8,078 nucleotides of DNA from Anaerolineae bacterium. Lineage in GTDB: Bacteria; Chloroflexota; Anaerolineae; Epilineales; JAHCIE01. A program made the position numbers and the translations under genes. This document shows positions 1 through 5,350 of this stretch, piece by piece. The DNA lies in contig JAHCIE010000133.1 in assembly GCA_026129385.1 (NCBI GenBank), forward strand, positions 1 through 8,078, read 5' to 3'. The notes beneath the pieces were generated by a model, which was not told where the DNA came from, did no database searches, and worked only from the letters and a program-made list of their open reading frames with translations. The stretch's first letter is position 1. Every line of letters starts with the position of its first letter.

Positions 1-299
1 TTCCGGTGCGGGTAGTGGGTGCGGTGGCCTCGGCCGACGATGCCCGCGTGGCGACGGGCCTGGCCGGCAGCGGAGCGGAACGCCTCGCCGGGCGCGGCGA
101 TTTCCTGGTGGTCGCGCATGGCGTCCCGCATCGCCTTCAGGCGGCATACATCGCACCCGCCGACATCGAGCAACTGGTGCGACGCCTCAACGAGGGCACG
201 GGGGTGGCGTCCGCATCGCCACCGCGTCCCGTTGGGGCAGTGTGGGCGACAGGCTGGCGTTCGGTGGCCGAGCGTGTTCGCCGTGTCGTCAATGGTTAG
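1..299 (+). CDS. FtsK/SpoIIIE-family DNA translocase, C-terminal end (partial)
   Basis: The reading frame is open from the left edge (frame beginning at base 3) and ends at TAG 297-299, so only about the last 98 residues are seen and the true start lies outside the window. The visible protein matches the end of the FtsK/SpoIIIE motor domain: a VRVVGAVAS strand, a DARVATGLAGSGAERL segment and the GRGDFLVV block, followed by QAAYIAPADIEQLVRRL. In this family GRGDFL belongs to the end of the RecA-like ATPase that pumps double-stranded DNA. After it come only about 35 low-complexity residues, with no winged-helix gamma domain like that of classical FtsK. It may therefore be a shorter FtsK-domain protein (chromosomal or element-borne) rather than the division-site FtsK. 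Walker motifs would lie upstream and cannot be checked. The call rests on remembered motifs. Confidence 0.75.
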   Translation, partial: PVRVVGAVASADDARVATGLAGSGAERLAGRGDFLVVAHGVPHRLQAAYIAPADIEQLVRRLNEGTGVASASPPRPVGAVWATGWRSVAERVRRVVNG

Positions 300-329
300 G
301 GGTGGCGTACTGCGGCGCGCAACCGGTGT

Positions 330-335
330 GAGGTG
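330..335 (+). promoter_or_regulatory. Ribosome binding site deciding the start at 342
   Basis: GAGGTG resembles a Shine-Dalgarno core and lies 6 nt before ATG 342. The in-frame GTG at 333 overlaps this motif, which favours the ATG as the real start of the small membrane protein. Confidence 0.5.
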
Positions 336-341
336 ACGTCA

Positions 342-728
342 ATGGGCAGTTTGCGAGTCCTGGTCGGGGCGTGCCTGGCGGCCTTTGCCGTGGGGCTAGG
401 CGTGACGGTCGCCTATCGGATGCAGACGGAGGCGATGGCTGTGGTGGTGGGGGTACTATGCGGGGTAGGCGCAAGCCTGCCGGTGAGCTTGCTCTTGCTG
501 TACGCCGTGCGTCAGGGCCAGCGCACCGCGCCGCCCGCCGCGCCGCCTACTGCCCTCGCGCCGACGGCCCCGCATCCTCCTCAGCAGCCGTCGATCATCG
601 TGGTCGCGCCGGGCTTGCCCAATCAACAGGGGCAGACGTGGTCCTATCCTGGCTTGCCAGCTGGGACTCTCGCCACACCATCGCGCCCGCCGCGCGATTT
701 CACCATCATTGGCGACGACGAGACGTGA
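342..728 (+). CDS. Small two-helix membrane protein with proline-rich tail, unknown function
   Basis: I do not recognise a named family. The 128-residue protein has two hydrophobic stretches (about residues 4-25 and 31-55) that should form a membrane hairpin. They are followed by a short basic turn (RQGQR) and a Pro/Ala/Thr-rich, probably disordered tail ending in an acidic GDDET. The tail contains PGLP twice, at NQQGQ-flanked positions. The start was set at ATG 342 rather than GTG 333, because GAGGTG at 330-335 sits 6 nt before the ATG and would overlap the GTG. It follows the FtsK-like gene by 42 bp on the same strand, so the two may be co-transcribed and functionally linked; that is inference. 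It converges on the CDF gene, and its stop codon lies within a 7-nt-periodic repeat. Confidence 0.6.
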   Translation: MGSLRVLVGACLAAFAVGLGVTVAYRMQTEAMAVVVGVLCGVGASLPVSLLLLYAVRQGQRTAPPAAPPTALAPTAPHPPQQPSIIVVAPGLPNQQGQTWSYPGLPAGTLATPSRPPRDFTIIGDDET

Positions 729-795
729 GGCGTGCAACGTACAACGTGAGCTGTCGTGTGCGTGGCGCGTTTCACGCCTCACCTTCTACGCTTCA
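724..795. repeat. Opposed 7-nt-periodic repeat array between convergent genes
   Basis: Four heptads, CGTGAGG, CGTGCAA, CGTACAA and CGTGAGC, run head to tail at 724-751. After a short middle (752-767) that contains CGTGTG and CGTGGCG, four more heptads, CGTTTCA, CGCCTCA, CCTTCTA and CGCTTCA, occupy 768-795 with the opposite sense. Within this, GTGAGGCGTG (725-734) and CACGCCTCAC (773-782) form a perfect 10-bp inverted repeat. The array contains the TGA of the upstream gene (726-728) and the TGA of the CDF gene (793-795, minus strand). It may act as a bidirectional terminator or 3' stabiliser, although no T-run is present. Confidence 0.6.
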
Positions 796-1761
796 CCCTG
801 CCTGACGTTCATTCCCCTTCGCAGCGACGACAGCCGAACCCCCAACTGCGGCGCGCGGCGCGCCGTCCAGCCCTTGATCGTCCCACGATATGGGGTCTTC
901 CAGCGGTTCGATATGGGTGAAGACGGTGGCGCCGGGGAGCGCGGTTCGAATCTCCGTCTCTAGTTCATCCGCCAGGGTATGGGCGCGGGTGACTGTCCAC
1001 ATGCCGGGGACAAGGATATGAATCGACATAAAGCGTCGCGCGCCGGCCATGCGGGTACGCAGGGCATGGAACGCGATACCCCGGCGGCGATACTTTTCCA
1101 GGATGGCGCTGATGGCTTGCTGGTCCTCGGCCGGCAGGGCGCTGTCGATGAGGCCCAGGCCGGTGCTGCGCAGTAGCTTGACAGCAGTCCAGACGATGTT
1201 GGCGGCCACGATGAGGGCGATGACGGGGTCGAGCCACTGCGCGCCCGTGATCTGTACTAGCAGCAAGCCGATGATTACGCCACCCGTCGTCCATACGTCG
1301 GTCAGCAGGTGGTGGCCGTCGGCGTTGAGGGCGGGGGAGCGCATGGTCTTGCCCGCCCGGATCAGGATGAGGGCCACGACGCCGTTGATGGCGGCGGCGG
1401 CGGCGGCGATGAGCAGACCAATACCGAGGGACTCAAGGGGTTGCGGGTCCCTCAGCCTCTGGATGGCAGTCCAGGCGATACTGGCCGCGGCGACCAGAAT
1501 CAGCGCGCCCTCGAGGCCGCTGGCGAAATACTCGACTTTGGAGTGGCCGTAGGCGTGCTCCTCGTCGGGGGGGCGCTCGGCGATAGTGAGCGCCCAGAAG
1601 GCGAACAGCGCGGCGAACAGGTTGACCAGGCCCTCGATGGCGTCCGACAACAGACCGACCGAGCCGGTGATCATGTACGCGCCGAACTTCATGCCGATGG
1701 TGATGATCGCCGCGCCGATGGATAGATAGATATAGGAACGCGCCGACTTGAAGTGAGGCAT
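793..1761 (-). CDS. Cation diffusion facilitator (CDF) family metal exporter
   Basis: This is a 322-residue inner-membrane proton/metal antiporter of the CDF family, expected to export divalent cations such as Zn, Fe, Mn, Co or Ni. Hydrophobic helices span roughly residues 10-210, and a cytoplasmic ferredoxin-like domain follows (about 211-290). Family motifs visible are SVGLLSDAIEGLVN in helix 2, HAYGHSKVEYF after it (69-79) and HHLLTDVWTTGG in helix 5. Aligned to YiiP, transport-site ligands would be E43, N47, H151 and D155, so both helix-2 aspartates are replaced. The C-terminal domain keeps candidate metal ligands H232, H248, H261 and H283. The start at 1761 (MPHFKSAR) was chosen over the upstream ATG at 1896, because the extra 45 residues are not membrane-like, run through the promoter and hairpin, and lack family similarity; GAGAG lies just upstream. 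The tail after residue 290 is non-conserved. Confidence 0.9.
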   Translation of the reverse strand: MPHFKSARSYIYLSIGAAIITIGMKFGAYMITGSVGLLSDAIEGLVNLFAALFAFWALTIAERPPDEEHAYGHSKVEYFASGLEGALILVAAASIAWTAIQRLRDPQPLESLGIGLLIAAAAAAINGVVALILIRAGKTMRSPALNADGHHLLTDVWTTGGVIIGLLLVQITGAQWLDPVIALIVAANIVWTAVKLLRSTGLGLIDSALPAEDQQAISAILEKYRRRGIAFHALRTRMAGARRFMSIHILVPGMWTVTRAHTLADELETEIRTALPGATVFTHIEPLEDPISWDDQGLDGAPRAAVGGSAVVAAKGNERQAG

Positions 1762-1828
1762 ACAACTCTCACGTTTCCCCGATGCATTCGCCGAAGGCTG
1801 ACTGTCTGACGCGCCGCGTTGCGCCCAA

Positions 1829-1834
1829 AGTATA
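1829..1834 (-). promoter_or_regulatory. Putative -10 box upstream of the CDF gene
   Basis: On the minus strand TATACT lies about 68 bp upstream of the CDF start, inside the word GTATACTTT. The same nine bases recur upstream of the C39 gene. No convincing -35 is seen at 16-18 bp spacing (TTGCTA is about 21 bp upstream), so this is only a candidate. Confidence 0.4.
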
Positions 1835-1886
1835 CCTCCGTTTATGGCGGGCGGGTAGCAAGGGGCGCGCGACGACGGCAAAGCAG

Positions 1887-1914
1887 CGAGGCGCACCCAC
1901 CAGGGTGCGCCTCG
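1887..1914 (-). terminator. Perfect 12-bp hairpin, probable terminator of the C39 gene
   Basis: CGAGGCGCACCC (1887-1898) and GGGTGCGCCTCG (1903-1914) are exact inverted complements with a 4-nt loop. The hairpin begins 24 bp after the stop of the C39-like gene and precedes the candidate CDF promoter. The sequence after it on the minus strand (CTGCTTTGCCG) has only a weak T-tract, so termination may be imperfect or factor-dependent, or the hairpin may mainly protect the 3' end. Confidence 0.55.
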
Positions 1915-1937
1915 GCGTATGTCCGGTGGCGAGTAGG

Positions 1938-3053
1938 CTAGGACAGTGACGCCAGACGGTCGCCAGCCTCAGTGTAGGGGCCGTCCATAGCGACGGCGCG
2001 CTGGTAGGCGGCGCGTGCTTCAGTGACGCGGCCCAGGCCGCGCAGGGCGTCGCCGCGCTGAAGCCACAGCGAGGCGCTGCCCCAGGCGCCGCTGCTGGAC
2101 GCGACGCCGCGCGCCAGGGCATCGTCGCTGGCGGCCAGGGCTTCCTCATACCGCTCCAGTTTGTTGAGGATCCGCATGCGGGTCGTGCTTTGGGACGAGG
2201 CGGACTGGAAGGGGGCCGCGCCGCCCGCGTTGCTCTGGGTCGAGACAGGCGTGCTACCCCGCCGCGCGGTGTAGTAGTCGTGGGTGTCGAGGGCTTCCTG
2301 GAAGCGTTCCGCCCCGATGAGGGCTTCGACCAGGCGGCCCCACGTCTGCCAGTCGTTGGGGTCGGCCTTGACCTGGGCTTTCAGGTCGGGGAGGCGGCGG
2401 GCGAACATGCCCTTGTCGTCCCAGTCGGGGCCGAGGATGGCGGCGACAGTGGGAATCTGGCTGGGGTCATAGATGGGGATATAGCGCGACCAGTTGTAGT
2501 CCCAGCGGGCGTCGAAGCTGTCGTAAGGGATGGCGAGGTTGGGGCCGAGGAGGGAGTCGTTGACGTAGAAGACGCCCAGAGTGTCGTCATAGCCCTGCAC
2601 GACGCGGAAGTGGCCGAGACGCCAGTTCTCCCGAATCCATTGTAGGACGATTACGGGCACGTCATTGGCGACCAGGGTCTTGATGACATCGCGATTGCCG
2701 TCGATGCGCACCTTGGCGTTGAGGCCAAACTCGCCGACGTAGTAGGGGATGACAGTCTGCGACATGCCGCGACTCTCGGCGTAGGGGCGTAGGGCACGCC
2801 GCGCCGTCTCCTGGGACACGTCAAAGCCCCAGTAGCTCAGCGCCGACACGATGGCGGCTGGACCGCAGTTATTGAGGGTCTGAACCGAGTGCTTGAGCTG
2901 GCCGATGTGATGGCGGGTGGGGAGGGCGCGGGCGGGCGCGACGACCGGCGGCGCTGAGTCGTTAACTTCGTCGGCAGCGGCCGGCCGCGCCAAAGCGAGC
3001 AGTGTGGCGAGGGCAATAAGGGGCATCAGCCAGAGAGCGCGTAGCCGGGGCAT
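1938..3053 (-). CDS. Secreted C39-like cysteine peptidase fold protein with TPR-like C-terminus
   Basis: This 371-residue protein starts with a clear Sec signal peptide: a basic N-terminus, a hydrophobic core at residues 7-21 and a likely cut after ARPAAA, near residue 27. Residues about 45-195 form a C39/papain-like domain with LNNCGPAAIVSAL (candidate nucleophile C63), HFRVVQGYDD (H148) and YVNDS (D166), in the Cys-His-Asp order of C39 peptidases. Residues about 225-370 are helical, with tetratricopeptide-like segments (FQEALD near 251, YEEALAASDDAL near 302, GRVTEARAAYQRAVAMD near 341), split by a Ser/Gly/Gln-rich linker (265-292). It probably acts outside the membrane as a peptidase or peptide-binding protein; the substrate is unknown. 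C39 domains usually process double-glycine leaders when fused to ABC exporters, but here there is no transporter domain. The start is supported by AGGAG 7 nt upstream of the ATG. Confidence 0.8.
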   Translation of the reverse strand: MPRLRALWLMPLIALATLLALARPAAADEVNDSAPPVVAPARALPTRHHIGQLKHSVQTLNNCGPAAIVSALSYWGFDVSQETARRALRPYAESRGMSQTVIPYYVGEFGLNAKVRIDGNRDVIKTLVANDVPVIVLQWIRENWRLGHFRVVQGYDDTLGVFYVNDSLLGPNLAIPYDSFDARWDYNWSRYIPIYDPSQIPTVAAILGPDWDDKGMFARRLPDLKAQVKADPNDWQTWGRLVEALIGAERFQEALDTHDYYTARRGSTPVSTQSNAGGAAPFQSASSQSTTRMRILNKLERYEEALAASDDALARGVASSSGAWGSASLWLQRGDALRGLGRVTEARAAYQRAVAMDGPYTEAGDRLASLS

Positions 3054-3060
3054 GCGGTCA

Positions 3061-3065
3061 CTCCT
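3061..3065 (-). promoter_or_regulatory. Strong Shine-Dalgarno site of the C39-like gene
   Basis: On the minus strand AGGAG, within AGAGGAGTG, lies 7 nt before ATG 3053. It is the best ribosome binding site in the window and fixes the start of the secreted C39-like protein. Confidence 0.6.
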
Positions 3066-3149
3066 CTAGACAGCCATAGGGCGTAGGCGCGGCGAGATGC
3101 AGGCGTAGAGTGTACGCGAGATACGGGCAGGATGCAACCCGCCTCTGAA

Positions 3150-3155
3150 AGTATA
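3150..3155 (-). promoter_or_regulatory. Putative -10 box upstream of the C39-like gene
   Basis: TATACT on the minus strand lies about 97 bp upstream of ATG 3053, within GTATACTTT, the same 9-mer seen before the CDF gene. No good -35 hexamer stands 16-18 bp upstream, so the promoter is tentative. Confidence 0.4.
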
Positions 3156-3212
3156 CGCAGGGTGGCAAGAAATGGATGAGGGAGGCGCACCTGGCCAGGC
3201 TGCGGTGCAAGA

Positions 3213-3252
3213 AGGGCGAAGCCCTGGGGGCTGGCTTTTCAGCCCCCAGGGC
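3213..3252 (-). terminator. Strong hairpin downstream of macB, likely terminator
   Basis: GCCCTGGGGGCT (3221-3232) and AGCCCCCAGGGC (3241-3252) are exact inverted complements with an 8-nt loop; on the minus strand they lie 57 bp after the macB stop. The following minus-strand bases (TTCGCCCTTCTTG) are pyrimidine-rich but not a clean U-tract. AGGGC at 3213-3217 can also pair with GCCCT at 3221-3225 around a GAA loop, giving a small alternative hairpin that competes with the large one. It could also be a dispersed intergenic palindrome of the host genome. Confidence 0.5.
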
Positions 3253-3308
3253 CTGCCACGGGTCGCGCCGCGGCTGTAGCCCGGCGCGTCGGGCAGCGAG
3301 ACCTGCGC

Positions 3309-5345
3309 CTACTCGTAGCGCAGGGCCTCGATGGGGTTGAGGCTGGCAGCGCGGTTGGCTGGATAGGCGCCGAAGAACAACCCGACGCCGACCGAGAACA
3401 CGGTCGCCAGCAGGACCGAGTCGAGGCCGATCATCGGCGACAGAGTCAATGTGCCGAGATTGACACGCGACACGACCTGGGCCAGCACAAAGGCCAGTCC
3501 GACACCGAATAGACCGCCGAGGACGCTCAGGAAGGTGGCCTCCACCAAGAACTGCGACATGATGTCGCTCTTGCGCGCGCCGACGGCCTTGCGCAGGCCA
3601 ATCTCACGCGTGCGCTCCGTGACGCTGACCAGCATGATGTTCATCACGCCTATGCCGCCCACCAGTAATGAAATCGCGGCGATGGATCCGAGCAGTATGG
3701 TCATCGTTTCCTGTGCTTCACTGGCTGTCTCCATGATGGAAGCCATGTTCCTGATCTGGAAATCGATCTTGCCATGGCGTTCGGCCAGCAGGGACTCGAC
3801 TGCGGCTTGCGTTTCATCGATGCGCTCCACGTCCTGCACTGCCACCGTGACGTTGCGCAGGAAGCGTTGGCCCGACAAGCGTAGCTGGCTGGTCTGGTAG
3901 GGCACCAGCACTACATCGTCCTGGTCCTGCCCGTTGGGTGAAGCGCCACGAGGGCCCATAACGCCGACCACCTGGAAGATCAGGTTGTTGACTAGGACGT
4001 ACTGGCCCAGCGGATTGGCCCCCCCGGGAAACAGGGCATTGGCCACTGTCTGCCCCAGAACGGCCACCGTGCCGTAGTTTTCCTCGTCCTCTTCGGTGAA
4101 GAACGTGCCTTTTGCCGGCCACCAGCGGCGGGCCTGGGGGTAGTTCCACGAAGTGCCGATGACCGACGTGGAGTGGTCGTACTCCGTGTAACGCAGCGTT
4201 ACGCTACTTTCCTGCTCGGGCACCGCGGCAAGTACGTTGGGCACGTCGCGGCCAATGGCTTTGACGTCGGCCAGCACCAGGGTCGCGGTGTTGCGGAAGC
4301 CTCGCTGGTTGGGCGCACCGGGCCGTACCAGCAGCAGGTTGGAGCCCATGGCACTGATGCGGTCTATCACGGCCTGTTTGGCGCCGTCGCCTATGGCCAA
4401 CATGGCGATCACCGAAGCCACGCCGATGACGATGCCTAGCAGCGTCAGGATGGCCCGGAAAACATTGGCTCGCAGTCCCCTTAGTGCGGTTTTTGCCGCT
4501 TCCAGCGCATCCCACAGCGGCGAATTGTGTCCACGGGGCGAGGAGGCTGGCGCGACTGCGTTTTCCATTTTCTTCGCAGCGGAGCCGGAGTCGCGGAGAA
4601 TGTGGCCGTCCCTGATTTCTACGATGCGCCTAGCTTGCTGCGCCACTTCCGCCGCGTGGGTGATGAGTATGACGGTGTGGCCTTTTGTCGAGAGATCCTT
4701 GAGCAGGGCCATGACGTCGGCGCCGCTCTTGCTGTCCAGCGCACCGGTGGGTTCATCTGCCAGAATGATCCGGCCCCCGTTCATCAGGGCTCGCGCGATG
4801 GATACCCGCTGCTGCTGTCCGCCCGACAACTGGTTGGGACGGTGATGCCCGCGGTCGGCCAGGCCTAGGGTTGCCAGCAATTCGGTGGCGCGCTGCCGGC
4901 GCTCGACGGGCGACAGCCCGGCGTACATGGCGGGCACCTCGACATTTTCGGCCGCAGTCGCACTGGCGATCAGGTTGTAGCTTTGGAATACGAAACCGAA
5001 AGCCTCACGGCGCAACCCTGCCAGCTCGTCGCGGTTCAGGGCGGATACGTCGCGGCCCATGAAGCGGTAGCTGCCGCTGGTGGGGCGGTCCAGGCAGCCG
5101 AGGATGTTCATCAGCGTGGATTTTCCAGACCCGGAGGCACCCATGATGGCGATCATCTCGCCCGGGTAAATGGCGAGATCGATGCCGTGCAGCACTTCCA
5201 CCGACAGATCGCCGTTGCGGTAAGTCTTGGTGATGCCCTTCAATTCAATCAGTGGGACGGTATCCGCGTGAGTGGCGGTCGTGATTCCAGTGGCGTGCGA
5301 AGCATCCAGCGTGGATGCCGGCGGCAGAAGGGCATGCGCATCCAT
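3309..5345 (-). CDS. macB: MacB-type ABC transporter, fused ATPase and permease
   Basis: This 678-residue inner-membrane protein powers MacAB-TolC-type export of macrolides, peptides, toxins or other amphiphiles by mechanotransmission. The N-terminal ATPase shows Walker A GASGSGKST (69-77), Q-loop Q121, signature LSGGQQQR (173-180), Walker B IILADEP (193-199) and H-loop H230. The first transmembrane helix is at about 294-318, a large periplasmic domain at about 319-548, and three further helices at about 549-575, 603-628 and 640-662. GGIGVMNIMLVSVTERTREIGLRKAVGA, the MacB-type hallmark, is present in two blocks around 563-590. The order ATPase, TM1, periplasmic domain, TM2-4 is that of MacB (E. 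coli MacB is about 648 residues). About 30 non-conserved residues precede the ATPase. The start at 5345 is the only upstream ATG; it is 5 bp beyond the macA stop, with AAAGGA about 11 nt ahead, consistent with one operon. Confidence 0.95.
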   Translation of the reverse strand: MDAHALLPPASTLDASHATGITTATHADTVPLIELKGITKTYRNGDLSVEVLHGIDLAIYPGEMIAIMGASGSGKSTLMNILGCLDRPTSGSYRFMGRDVSALNRDELAGLRREAFGFVFQSYNLIASATAAENVEVPAMYAGLSPVERRQRATELLATLGLADRGHHRPNQLSGGQQQRVSIARALMNGGRIILADEPTGALDSKSGADVMALLKDLSTKGHTVILITHAAEVAQQARRIVEIRDGHILRDSGSAAKKMENAVAPASSPRGHNSPLWDALEAAKTALRGLRANVFRAILTLLGIVIGVASVIAMLAIGDGAKQAVIDRISAMGSNLLLVRPGAPNQRGFRNTATLVLADVKAIGRDVPNVLAAVPEQESSVTLRYTEYDHSTSVIGTSWNYPQARRWWPAKGTFFTEEDEENYGTVAVLGQTVANALFPGGANPLGQYVLVNNLIFQVVGVMGPRGASPNGQDQDDVVLVPYQTSQLRLSGQRFLRNVTVAVQDVERIDETQAAVESLLAERHGKIDFQIRNMASIMETASEAQETMTILLGSIAAISLLVGGIGVMNIMLVSVTERTREIGLRKAVGARKSDIMSQFLVEATFLSVLGGLFGVGLAFVLAQVVSRVNLGTLTLSPMIGLDSVLLATVFSVGVGLFFGAYPANRAASLNPIEALRYE

Positions 5346-5350
5346 GATCG

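Larger units (their letters stand above)
3054..3308. other. Intergenic segment between C39-like gene and macB
   Basis: This 255-bp stretch has no credible gene. From left to right it holds the C39 ribosome binding site, a candidate -10 box (3150-3155, minus), a strong hairpin (3221-3252) and a weaker inverted repeat (CGCGCCG 3264-3270 with CGGCGCG 3282-3288). It separates two gene groups that look to be of different ancestry. No integrase, target-site duplication, tRNA or insertion-sequence end is visible. Confidence 0.55.

Noticed and set aside
371..805. 144-codon plus-strand frame overlapping the small membrane protein
   Set aside because: It is in an alternative frame to a protein with clear membrane helices, and its Arg/Ala/Cys-rich translation looks like an out-of-frame product.
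1762..1896. 45-residue N-terminal extension of the CDF protein
   Set aside because: The extension is not conserved-looking, runs through the candidate promoter and into the 12-bp hairpin, and a suitable start with GAGAG exists at 1761.
2190..2645. 151-codon plus-strand open frame
   Set aside because: It lies wholly antisense to the C39-like gene, has Val/Gly/Glu-biased composition typical of a GC-rich shadow frame, and shows no domain or ribosome binding site.
3264..3288. Inverted repeat CGCGCCG/CGGCGCG as an insertion-sequence end
   Set aside because: It has only a 7-bp stem in GC-rich DNA, with no transposase, no second copy and no target duplication in the window.
4237..4845. 202-codon plus-strand open frame
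   Set aside because: It is antisense to the conserved ATPase and permease coding sequence of macB. Its Ser/Arg/Ala-rich translation has no recognisable motif.
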